A stretch of 64,000 bases of DNA, taken from NCBI RefSeq assembly GCF_963259705.1, contig NC_081853.1, positions 2,985,019-3,049,018 of the forward strand. The letters are read 5' to 3'. Source of the DNA: Myotis daubentonii. Taxonomy: Eukaryota > Chordata > Mammalia > Chiroptera > Vespertilionidae. Positions 41,771 through 52,411 of this stretch are shown here, piece after piece; the first letter of the stretch is position 1; every line of letters starts with the position of its first letter. The translations under genes were made by a program, and so were the position numbers. The notes under the pieces were generated by a model, which saw only the letters and a list, made by a program, of their open reading frames with translations, had not been told where the DNA came from and made no database searches.

Positions 41771-43119
41771 CTGGCTTCCAGACTCGGCAGGCCTTGCGTG
41801 CGTGTGTCGGGCGGTGCTCACGGCTCACTCATTAGTGAGAAAGGACAGGAAAACTGCTGTGTTCAGTGAAGTCTTGAATATCGGCTCCATTTTAGGTTCT
41901 AAACTAAATTGCAGGATTTTAGATTTGCTTTCTTACCACTTGACAAAGCACCACATTTAAAAAATATCTACTAAGTAGAATAGCATTTATACGGCATTTC
42001 AGCCTCCGAAAAGTTAACACCCTCCCTTCTCAATATATGGTACTATACATGTTTCCTTGGGTTGATATTTCTACATTTAAAATACAATTTTAAATGGCTT
42101 GTGCATGTTATTGACTTAACATAAATCAAATGTATCATATATACTTTTCTTAGGTTGGCAGGCCACTTAGAAAAATACATTAGATTCTGGGGGGGAAAGT
42201 CTGGAGAAAATTTATTAAATAGAAGTTTTTACTGTAATAGAATATTAATGCAGACCAAAGCTCATTTGCCATTAAGCTGATCCTTTTTTAACATACACAT
42301 GCTTTTTATTATTTTGCACTCAAGCAAAAATTCCACATTCAAAGACTTTCCATCTAGTCGGGAATGTCTCTGGCAAGAAACACGTAAGGAGCCTGACCTT
42401 CAGAAAGACAGCAGACCTGGGCAGCGAGCGACAGTGGCCTGGAGCGTGCGCAGTCAGCAGGTGGGAGCGGGAGAAGCCCTCGCTCTTCCTCACCTCACCT
42501 CAGCGCACACAGATGGACATACTTGATTTGCAACATAAAAGATTCATTAATTACCACTGGAATATTTAAAGCTATGTTGCAGTCTAACAGAGATTGATAA
42601 AGCAGTGAATTAAAACCTCTAATAAAATTGTAAAGATGTTTCGGTAAGCTTACCCACCTTAGGGTTTAGGGAGAGAGTCCAGCATTCACGCAGAATAGAG
42701 CCTTAGCCATTTTCGAGTGTGTAATTGAAGGAGCGAGCTAAGTGTTCTGGGAATAATTTCTCACTTTCAGATTTTTACTAATTATTTTCCCAAATCTACC
42801 TTGCTACTTTAGGACCCTGGATGGGGAAAAAAATCTACTGGGCATGTTGGAGAATTGAGTGTGTGATCCAGAAATTAAAACACTTCCAAAAGTACCCACC
42901 AGGCTGAAGAGTTTAGAAGCTCTCACATAAAAGTGCTTTCCTGCCCACAAAATGCATTGAATCTGAAAACACTCAACCTCCAGCACAAAGTTCCTTCCCT
43001 CCTCCTGCCCAGCCTCAGATTCATCACCCGGAACCGGAACCGTCGCAGCCAGTGTTTGGATCTGGGAGTCCTGAAGCCGTCAGTGCCCAGCGCGCTCTTT
43101 GCCTCAAATGCTAGAGGCC

Positions 43120-43265
43120 CAGACCCAGGTCACCAGTCCCAGCCCTAACGAACTGGTGACTTTGGCAAGTTACTTCATCTCTTTGTTCCTCAGCTTTCTC
43201 TTTCTCTTAATTGAGGCCATTTAGCTAAATGATAAAAGGGGTTCCTTCCAATTTTAAAGTTCTAA
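43120..43265 (+). repeat. MIR SINE fragment
   Basis: Core words ggtgactttggcaagttact, catctctttgttcctcagc and a diverged tail are recognisable as MIR. Confidence 0.75.
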
Positions 43266-43432
43266 AAATTTAATAACATATTCTTCCTTGGGGACTTTTC
43301 TTGATGAAATCCATGGTCTCAGCATGGAGTTTGTGTGGCGTTCCACATTTCATCAATATTAAAATATTGTCTAATTAAACTCTGCCTGGGAACACGACCT
43401 GTTAGGAGCAGATTTCACTGGCACGCATGCTG

Positions 43433-43458
43433 CCATCCATCCATCCATCCATCCATCC
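43433..43458. repeat. ATCC microsatellite
   Basis: About six to seven atcc units (catccatccatccatccatc and on). Confidence 0.9.
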
Positions 43459-43609
43459 ACAAATACTCATTAAATGACCTGTTCAAATTCAATGCTGGGG
43501 ATGCAACTGGGGAAAGATAGACACAAACTTGGTTTCATGGTCCCCAATGGTTCACTGGGAAGACAGTTCTTAAACATCCCATAGGATCAGAATGCGAGGG
43601 GGTCAGTGC

Positions 43610-43627
43610 GGGGGGGGGGGGGGGGGG
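43610..43627. repeat. Poly-G tract (18 G)
   Basis: 18 uninterrupted G residues followed by further G-rich sequence, with G-quadruplex potential. Confidence 0.9.
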
Positions 43628-45049
43628 AGCTGCGGGAGCCAGGGGAGGCCCGCCCGCCCTCTGGGACAAAGGGGAGCCTCCCAGAGCGCGCAATGTTTAA
43701 TGGCAACTCCAAGGACTGGGAGAGTGTGCCAGCAGGAGAAGAGAAAAGTCCCTAGCACAGCGAAAGAGCTGGAGTGTGAGGCATGGGACTGCAGAGCAGG
43801 GTCAAGCAAGAGATTTTCTAGAAAACATGCAGTTGCCGTAAATCAAGCACATGGCAAAATCACCATTGCAATCACTGCTAACAAGTCTGAGTGCTTCACA
43901 GTCCAGCTCCGTGATTCCGAGCTGTTGCTGACCCAGCTGCTCCTTCAGGCAAGGAAGCTGCTCCTCTCCCGCCCCTCCCTGCCCCCGCCCCACCCCCGGC
44001 CGCACTGGCCACTTGCTCTCACTAGACACCAGGCACCTCAGAGTTTTTATTTTCTTTCTGGTGCATGTTCTTTGCTTGGCTCTTGGCGCAGCTCACACCC
44101 TCCACTCTCCCAGTGTTCTAGGAGAGAGGCGTTTCCGGCCACGCAGTAACATGACGCCCTCACCAGGCTTTGCCCACCGTGCTGTTTCCACGGTGCCAGC
44201 ACCTCTCCACATCACACACCCATCGGCATCTTTGCTTACAGCCCATCTCCCTCCCAGCACCAGGGCGGCACAGGACCAGGAATTCCTGCGCACGTTGTTG
44301 AGTGAATGAGCCAAGGTTACACTGCTAGGAAGGTCGGGGGTGGCATGAACCCCCCAGCCAGACCCCAGAGCTGTCCGCATAAACCATTCTACTGTATTTC
44401 ATGGCCAACCTGACTAAACTTCATTCCCGAGATTCTCACACCAAACCTGCAAGTAGGAATGGTCACTGGCATTGACAGCCGGCACGGGCTTCCCAAGGAG
44501 CCCGCTCAAGGCCCTGGTTGTCCCCAGCCCACCTTTGGTACTGGTCATGTCACCTGCTTCCAAAGAGCCTCCCAGCAAGTGACTTTCAGGCAAAGGTAGC
44601 AAATACACTCACACGACAAATATAGCCTGAAAGCAGAGTCGCTGTTCATTTGTAAGATGTGACACAGCTACTACATAATGTGGAGATGGAAGGTTTAAAG
44701 GTGCGCCCACTGTTTGGTGTGGGAACAGGACTCCGGGCCTGTGTGTGCCTGGGCCTCTGTGACTTGCCTCACCTCGGACTGCCCGGGAGCAGGCCTAGAC
44801 CTCCTTGAATCCTCCAATGAGGTCACTGAGAGTCTGTCTGAGAGGCAGACCACGCTTCTAGATCCAGAGCCCCGCCTTCAGCTGAGACCCACTGTCCCGG
44901 GGAAAACGCACAAAGCAGCCGTGAGCTTCCTGAGGACAGCGCTCCCCGTCTCGTTCCGCAGGACACCCCGACTGCCCGGGACTGAGAGACGCTGGGAGCT
45001 GGAACCGACAGGCCTGGAAGAGGAGCCAGGTAAATAGGTGTCAGCCTCC

Positions 45050-45130
45050 CTGGCCTCTCAATGACCAGACAACCTCGGTCAAGTTCCTTAAACCTCTGCG
45101 AGCTTCAGTAAAAATCCCCCCGTTACAAGA
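45050..45130 (+). repeat. MIR-like fragment
   Basis: cctcggtcaagttccttaa and cctctgcgagcttcagt match the MIR core with decay. Confidence 0.55.
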
Positions 45131-46214
45131 TAGTGCATGACTCAGCGAGAGAGCGAGCGTATGCAAAGAGTAAGCCATGGAGTGCGCTGTGCACCAATGG
45201 AATAGAGTTTTGAGAACAAACAGAGCCCAGTGCCTGTCCTCGTGCCCTTCACACTCCCGCTGGGCGCCAAGCCTTCCTGAAACAGCCTCCATGGAAATGT
45301 AACCTTCCCAGTGTGACCAAAAGATGTGGTCCCCAGAGGGATGTGTGCTTGAGAAGAAGGGCCAGGGAATATGTCTTCTAAACAAGACACTGAGCGAAGA
45401 CCCGAAAGGTGAGTAAAAATCAGCCAGGTGCCCTTTCAGTGACTTAGTTTACCAGTCTTCATTTCCATCTGAGCAGGGAGCACCCCTACTTTTCTCTTGG
45501 AGAGCCAGCCCTCCACACCCACCCCTGCCCCATCCATGTTACTGCAGCCACAGCAGCACTTTAATTTGCCTGCTGCATGCTTATCCCAAGACTTTTATTA
45601 AAACCATTGAGAGAAATATTCTTTTTGAAGGAGTTGTTGATTGGCTAGGGCCTATTATGACTATTTTTGCTGTAATATGGGAAGGGCCCACCTAAATTAA
45701 AGGAAAGAAAAAAACAGAGACAAAAGAGGAGGAGACATGGGTGGGAGCCCAGAGCAAGACTGAAAGCTGAGACCAAGACAAGGTGGGAACCCAGGAGGGG
45801 AGACTGAAAGCAAAACTGGGAATGAAAAGCAGGTACACTGACTGCATCACGTGGACTCCTGGATCCAGCCATGCCTGAAGCTAGTTTTATATTCCTGCAT
45901 TTTCAATTACATGAGCCAATAAATTTTCCTGTGTAAGCTAGTTTGAATTGGATTTCTGTTTTTTGTAATCAAATGTACTATGGAGTGGGGTTCATTTCAC
46001 AGAGGGAACAACATTCACCAAGGCCCTGTGGCAGAAAAGAGAATTCCAAGTTCAAGGGTATGAAAGGAGGCCTGTGCATGTGTAGCTCCGACTGTGAAGG
46101 AGGGCATGGGCGGGTTGATGCTCAAGATGGAGGCCAGGGCTGGACTACTCACTATCATGGCTTCATGAGAAACAATCATGTGACATTCTAAGTACATATT
46201 CTAGATTACCCTTC

Positions 46215-47728
46215 TCCTGACTCTGAGAGGCAGAGCCTCTGGGGACAGACTGAGAGCAGCCATTACTGCTCCCTCCACCCACCCTGTTGATCCCGGGAGA
46301 CCCGCCCCGCCCAAGCTCTGTGCAGAGCCATTTGCTGGATAGCCTCAGGCAAAGGCTAGATTAGCACCTCCCCAGAGGACAAAGGTTTTCCCACTGCAGA
46401 CACAGCTGATTCTCACAGCCAGTTGGTCTGGAGGTCAAATCCCCCTAGTATTAACTACAACAATCAAGGCTTAACTACAACAAGACTGCGCACAAAGACC
46501 ACTAGGGGGTGCACCAAGAAAGCATAAAAAATGCGGAGGCAAAGAAACAGGACAAAACTGTCAATGGAGGATATTGTGTTCAGAACCACACTTTTAAGGT
46601 CTCTCAAGAACTGTCTAGAAGCCGCCGATAAACTTATTGAGATCTACAAGAAATCTCATGAGACCCTCGATGTTGTGATAAAGAACCAACTAGAAATTAA
46701 GCACACACGGACTGAAATAAAGAATATTATATAGACTCCCAACAGCAGACCAGAGGAGCGCAAGAATCAAGTCAAAGATTTGAAATGCGAAGAAGCAAAA
46801 AACATCCAACCGGAAAAGCAAAATGAAAAAAGAATCCAAAAATACGAAGATAGTGTAAGGAGCCTCTGGGACAGCTTCAAGCGCACCAACATCCGAATTA
46901 TTGGGGTGCCAGAAGAAGAGAGAGAGCAAGATATTGAAAACCTATTTGAAGAAATAATGACAGAAAACTTCCCCTTCCTGGTGAAAGAAATAGACTTACA
47001 ACTCCAGGAAGCGCAGAGAACCCCAAACAAAAGGAATCCAAAGAGGACCACACCAAGACACATCATAATTAAAATGCCAAGAGCAAAAGACAAAGAGAGA
47101 CTCTTAAAAGCAGCAAGAGAAAGAAACTCAGTTACCTACAAGGGAATACCCATACGACTGTCAGCTGATTTCTCAACAGAAACTTTGCAGGCCAGAAGGG
47201 AGTGGCAAGAAATATTCAAAGTGATGAATAGCAAGAACCTACAACCAAGATTACTTTATCCAGCAAAGCTATCATTCAGAATTGAAGGTCAGATAAAGAG
47301 CTTCACAGATAAGGAAAAGCTAAAGGAGTTCATCACCACCAAACCAGTATTATATGAAATGCTGAAAGGTATCCTTTAAGAAGAGGAAGAATAAGAAAAA
47401 GGTAAAGATACAAATTATGAACAAATATGCATCTATCAACAAGGGAATCTAAGAATCAAGTGAATAAATAATCTGATGAACAGAATGAACTGTTGATTAT
47501 AATAGAATCAGGGACATAGAAAGGGAATGGACTGACTATTCTTGGGGGCAATGGGGTGTGGGAGATGCAGGAAGAGACTGGACAAAAATCGTGCACCTAT
47601 GGATGAGGACAGTGGGTGGGGAGTGAGGGCGGAGGGTGGGGTAGGAACTGGAAGGTGGGGAGTTATGGGGGGGGAAAAAGAGGAACAAATGTAATAATCT
47701 GAATAATAAAGATTTAATTAAAAAAAAA
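46215..47728 (+). mobile_element. HAL1 (half-L1) retrotransposon, near full length
   Basis: A 5' untranslated stretch of about 300 nt is followed by an ORF1-type frame (46531-47379). A short 3'UTR with a G-rich segment (47620-47680) and poly(A) after aataataaagatttaatt comes next. No ORF2 follows, which defines the half-L1 group known from bats and other mammals. The 5' boundary is approximate and I could not find a clear target duplication. The 5'UTR has a CTCF-like word ccactagggggtgc at 46499-46512. Confidence 0.75.
46531..47379 (+). pseudogene. HAL1 ORF1p-like frame with one in-frame stop
   Basis: One continuous frame of about 282 codons with a single TAG at 46732-46734 and no frameshift. 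The N-terminal part (MRRQRNRTKLSMED) is followed by a short predicted coiled coil. Downstream are the L1 ORF1p RRM signature (RTNIRIIGVPEEE at about residues 120-132) and the C-terminal domain (QPRLLYPAKLSFRIEG) ending EMLKGIL. L1 ORF1p is an RNA-binding chaperone that coats its own transcript. Because only one stop interrupts the frame, the insertion is probably not very old. Confidence 0.8.
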
Positions 47729-47739
47729 AGAAAGTGCTG

Positions 47740-48720
47740 GGGAGAGGGCTGATGGGGTAATTGCCATAGTAAAGACCTCAATGATGAGGTGACATTTGAG
47801 TAAAGATTTGAAGGTAACAAGCCATGTAGGTATCTGGGAGAAGAACATTCTGGACAGAGGGAACAGAAGCGGCAAAGGCTGTGAGGGTCCAACACAGAGT
47901 GAGGAAGAGGGTGTGAGAAATAGGGACAAAGGGAACGGGCAGCAGATGATGCTGTGCCTCAATGGTCTCACTGTGCGGACATTTGCTTTTCTTCTTGGTG
48001 AGATGGAAGCCATTGGTGGTTATGAGCACAACAATGACATCCACGAACTTGGGTTTTAAAATGATTCCTCTGGCTTCTGGGTTTTAAATATAAGGAAGCA
48101 AGTGTGGAAGCAGAAGGACGAGTTACAAGAAGGACTGTGATGGCTGGAACTAAGGTAGCAGCAGTAGAGGTTGTGAGGAGGCTTATATTTTGAAAATAGA
48201 GCCAATTGAATTTATTGTTGAATATCATGTCAATCATGAGAAATGAAAAGGGTCAATGGAGACTCAAGTCTTTTGGTGAGATAAACTGAAAGGGTAGTGT
48301 TGCCATTCACCAACTGAGAATTCTTCAAGAGGAACGATTTTATGGTAACGTCAAGAGATTGTTCTAGACAATGAAAGGCTTCTTGACCATCCAACATGAG
48401 ATGTTGAGTAGGCAGCTCACTGAGGAGTCTGAAGTTGGAGAAGAGGTTGGGTTGAATATGTGCAGGGGTGTGTGTTAGGGGCAGGAAAGAGTAAATAATG
48501 CTGTGTTTCAATAACACGGAGAAGATGGAAACTCTTTGCCACATAAAAATTTAATTTGGAGAAAGTATGTAGTTTGGATTGAATGAAATCAAGAATTTGG
48601 AGATTCAGTTTAATTATTTTGGGCCCAACATCAGGTGACTTACTTAATGAACTTAATATTGATGTCTTTGAGGGGAAAGTCTCTTCTGCTGGCTTTAAAA
48701 GAAAGGACATGTGGTAACTA
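47740..48720 (+). repeat. Ancient mammalian interspersed repeat, family not assigned
   Basis: The run gaggtgacatttgagtaaag, gaacattctggacagaggga, acagaagcggcaaaggctgt and gatgttgagtaggcagctca belongs to a familiar mammalian-wide repeat about 1 kb long. It is diverged, with no ORF. I cannot name the family reliably. Confidence 0.5.
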
Positions 48721-49797
48721 CTTAGTGCTGAATTAAGTCCCTAAAACAAAAATGTTAATTTGTAGAATCAGAACTATAAAATAATTGTGTGTGTGGGTGT
48801 GTGTGAGAGAGAAAGAGAGACAGGGGGGTCGGGGGAGAGAGACAGAGAGAGCTTTATGTATAAACAACTTCTAACCTCCAGTATCATTTCCTGGGTTGGA
48901 CATTTTCAAAGGGTTACTAATTTAAAAATAAAGATCACTTCACTTTAGGTTCATTGTCTCCCTTAATTACCAGACCTGCGTAACCCATTTCCTTTGGTGT
49001 TCAAAAAGGTGTGTAATTAAACCATCGGCATAGTACCTATCTCCATGTAAAACCCGCACTTATGGACTTTAACTGCTGAATAAAAACTCCTATTACATGA
49101 CCATTAAATATTATGAATCAAGCCAGTCCTGGTAGGCCCCGGTTAGTTTTTATGCACTACGGATGGGTCTGAAAGAATTTGATGTTGGTGGGTCTCCTCC
49201 TAAGCAAGCCCAGAGCCTCTGACGGCTTCACCTCAGGAAAGGTGTGCGCTGAGCTTTCTCAGGAGAAGGTGTCTGACCTCACATGGACCTCAGCTACTCT
49301 TGGTGTGTCTCTGTGCAGAAAGAAATCTTTGCCCCCCACTAATCAATAATCAACACAATCAACGTTGGAGAGAAAGAAAGTGAGGGTGATGTGTGCAAAA
49401 AGATGGTTGGTTGCCCTAGGTATAGTTTCCAAATATGACCCTTAAGGTTGATGTTTATTTTAACTTCTTAGGTTAACACATAAGAGTCACAGTTTGAAAC
49501 TGGAATGTTTCATTGGAATTCTAAGAATCATCAACTTGTGCTGCAGGAGCTGAGACGTAGAGACTCCTGGTGTAGACTTTGCCAGGAGTTGTTAATGGCA
49601 TCTCAAAACTCCCAACACAGCGTTTCCCATGGACTTCTGGGCAGGGAAGCAGAACTGAGCAGTGTCTCCAACCCAGAGGAATTGAGCTTGACCAGCAGGA
49701 AGAAAGGAAAATTGGGGGCAGCAAATAACTTGGGTCTGAGGGGTACCCAGCACTGTACTTCTTCTGGGGTAGATCGCAGAGACCCCAAATATAAGTA
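48721..49797. other. Intergenic, no gene seen
   Basis: Contains a TG/GA simple repeat (48786-48850) and otherwise unassigned sequence. The stretch 48950-49110 is repeat-free and may be unique DNA. No coding evidence. Confidence 0.6.
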
Positions 49798-49927
49798 CAG
49801 GGTGTCCTCCAAAATGCATACACACTTTAAAGCTAATGGCTCAACTTTGAAACTAAAATGTATTTTAATAAACACTGCCTTTCTAGTTATTCAAAGTGTG
49901 TGTATACATGTTTTGGGACACCCTATG
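49798..49927. mobile_element. Mariner-type MITE (130 bp)
   Basis: Terminal inverted repeats: cagggtgtcctccaaaatgc with atacacactttaaa on the left, and the matching ttcaaagtgtgtgtatacat then gttttgggacaccctatg on the right. TA dinucleotides flank both sides (49796-49797, 49928-49929), as for Tc1/mariner insertions. No transposase. Internal sequence is about 55 bp. Confidence 0.85.
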
Positions 49928-49929
49928 TA

Positions 49930-50607
49930 TATATAAGGATCCCCAAACTTAAAGGACATAAGCTACCTTTCTCAGGGTTAATGTAGAGACAAAGGGTCCC
50001 ATAGTCACAAAAGACTGACCAGAATTAATGTGCGGCCGTGAGGTACTAGGCAGATGGCTGAGAAAGCTTCTGGGAGTCCTGGCCGTGGAGTGGCCTGGAG
50101 CAGGCAGAGGGCTCTCAGAGCCTCCCTTCTGGAGGTGTCGGGGTGGCTATGGGCCTAGAAACTGTGGGTGATAGGGTGATGGTGCTGGGACCAGGTAGGG
50201 TGGGCAACAGGCAATAAAGGTGTAGGTGAGGCGGGCTCCCAGGATCACTCCCTTCTCTTTCATCAGCACCCAGAAGTATAAACAGAGGCGTCCAAAGTAG
50301 ATGCACAAGCAAATTATGTGAGAGTCTGGTTCCACTGGTAGAGAGGTGGGAAAAACGATGCAGCCAAACCCAGTTGTAATGCTGGAGGGCCACAACCTCC
50401 CCTGCCCAAGGCTTGACTTAGCTTCTCCCCCAAGTCCATTTTACTAGGCAAGTGATCTACCCACAAGGATGCATGAGTTTAGAGGGAAAAATAAGACACC
50501 TCAGAAATACAATTACTATTAAAGACAGATAGCTATCATTTAACTATGAGGTCAAAATAAAGATTTCCAGCATAGATCTTTTTTAAAAAAGTTAAATGTA
50601 TTGGACT
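49930..50607. other. Intergenic, no gene seen
   Basis: No repeat is firmly recognised and there is no coding evidence. The minus-strand ORF-like stretches near 50115-50395 have no family features. Confidence 0.55.
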
Positions 50608-50767
50608 GATATATATAAATAAATAAAAGGCTAACATGCAAAGTGTCCCCTCGGGAGCGGAACAAAGGAAGGCCCCTGCCGGCAGCCGTAAGGCCCCGAT
50701 TGGCTCTGATCACCTGCCAGGCCTAGGGACCCTACTTGTGCACGAATGTCGTGCACTGGGCCTCTAA
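50608..50767 (+). mobile_element. HeliBat-type Helitron (short, 160 bp)
   Basis: The 5' end tgatatatataaataaataa is followed by aaaggctaacatgcaaagtg, the hallmark HeliBat start. The 3' end has the hairpin gtgcacgaatgtcgtgcac and gggcctctaa, a diverged CTAG. No target duplication, as expected for a Helitron inserted at AT. Confidence 0.85.
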
Positions 50768-50768
50768 T

Positions 50769-52030
50769 TGTTTAATAAGATTATATAGGTTTCAAATGTA
50801 CATTTCTATGATACGTGATCTGTATATTGCATTGTGTGCTCACCACCCAAAGTCAAATTATCTCCCATCACAATATATTTGACCCCCTTTATCCTTTACT
50901 GCCCTCCCACCCAACCCCACCTTCACTCTGGTAACTGTTGTCTGTATCTCTGAGTTCATTTGTTTGTTTGATTTTCTTGTTTGTTCATTTGTTGCTTTCA
51001 ATTTTATATCGCACATGTGAAATCATATGGTTCTTAACTTTTTCTGTCTGACTTATTTCACTTAGCATGATATTCTCAAATGGCAGTATTTCACCTATTT
51101 GTGGCTGAGTAGAATTCCATTGTATGACCACTGTGAATAATGCTGCAATGAAAATAGGGTTGCATATATCTTTTTTCAGGTAGGGAATGCTGGTTCAAAA
51201 ATTATTCTTAATTTTTTGAGGAACTTCCATACTGTTTTCCACAGTGGTTGTACCAATTTACATTCCCACCAGCAGTGAATGAAAATTCCCTTTTCTCTAC
51301 AACCTCTCCAATACTTGTCACTATTTGTCTTGTTGATAATAGTTCTCACAGGTGTGAGGTGGTATCTCACTGTAGTTTTGATTTGCAATTTCCCTATTAG
51401 CTAGTGAAGTGAGCATCTTTTCATGTATCTGCTCCATTTGTATGTCTTCTTGGGAGAGGTGTCTGTTCAGGTTATCGGCCCATCTTTTACTTGAATTGTT
51501 GTTTGGTGTTTAATTGTATGATTTTTTAAAATACATTTTGGATATTAACCCCTTGTTGGAGCTGTTGTTTGCAAATATCTTTTATCATTTGTTTTGTGGG
51601 TGGTTTCTTTTGCTGTGTAGAGGCTTTTTAGTTTGATGTAGTCCCATTCATTTATTTTTGTCTTTATTTCCATTGCCTTTGGAGTCAATTTCATAAAATC
51701 TTCTCTAAAACCAAAGTCCATAAGTTTAGTGCCTATGTTTTATCCTATGTAATTTATTATTTCAGGTCTTATATTTAGGTCTTTGATGCATTTTGAGTTA
51801 ATTCTTGTACATGGGGACAAACTATAGTCTACTTTATTCTTTTGCATGTGGCTTTCCAATTTTCCAAGCACCATTTATCAAAGAGGCTGTCTTTTCTCCA
51901 TTGTGTGTTTTTGTTTCCTTGTCGGAAGTTACGTGACCATGTCGTGTGGTTTGCTCCCGGGCTCTCAGTCCTGTCCCACTGGTCCGTGTCCGTGTCTGTG
52001 TCTCTGCCAGCACCACAGCATAGGCCGTTT
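50769..52030 (-). mobile_element. L1 3' fragment (minus strand)
   Basis: Reverse complement of an old L1 ORF2 end and 3'UTR. It includes the opposite-strand forms of the familiar ORF2-end text (cattcccaccagcagtga, ggtggtatctcactgtag, gctgttgtttgcaaatatct). Many stops and no intact frame. Confidence 0.75.
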
Positions 52031-52168
52031 TTGAAAACACTCCTGGAGGAAGTCCTCCAGCTAAAAGAAAACAAGTTTAGAAAATATGATATCTGATAAA
52101 AGAAGATAAACAAATAACAGCAAAGCTTACTTTTGTGCACAAAAGCAAGAACAAGGGGTACATTCTGT

Positions 52169-52323
52169 CCAGCCTGGTGGCTTAATTAGTTCATTGGAGC
52201 ATCATTCCATACACCAATAGGTGGCAGGTTCGAGTCCCGGCCAGGTCACATACCTAGGTACAGGTTCCATCTCTTGTTGGGGCACCTATGGGAGGCAATT
52301 GATAGATGTTTCTCTCTCACTTT

Positions 52324-52376
<53 letters not shown>

Positions 52377-52411
52377 CCCACCCCCTTCGCTCTAAAAAGA
52401 AGAAAAGAAAA
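52169..52411 (+). mobile_element. VES SINE with expanded TC repeat
   Basis: tRNA-like head ggtggcttaattagttcatt and B-box aggttcgagtcccggcc. The body ends in a long (TC)n run (52328-52373) that has expanded from the usual ctctctc segment, then an A-rich tail. The head is diverged from the other VES copies, so this is an older copy or another subfamily. Confidence 0.8.

Larger units (their letters stand above)
38876..46200. other. Intergenic sequence downstream of FOXP1, mostly unique
   Basis: No host gene is visible over 7.3 kb. It contains a VES SINE (39701-39916), T-runs (41115-41133, 41536-41562), MIR fragments (43120-43265, 45050-45130), an ATCC microsatellite (43433-43458) and a G18 tract (43610-43627). 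An old repeat 3' end with atgagccaataaattttcctg lies near 45600-45970. The segment 41600-41770 is a candidate regulatory element. Long ORF-like stretches (for example 43592-44149) show no protein family features. Confidence 0.75.

Noticed and set aside
43592..44149. 185-codon ORF in the intergenic region
   Set aside because: Starts in a G18 tract, has a composition biased by it, and shows no homology I recognise.
45600..45970. Identifiable LTR retroelement
   Set aside because: The 3' end resembles an old mammalian repeat with a polyadenylation signal, but no TG...CA ends or paired LTR could be defined.
46531..47379. Host protein-coding gene
   Set aside because: The peptide is L1/HAL1 ORF1p by its RRM and C-terminal motifs, and the poly(A)-tailed structure marks a retrotransposon.
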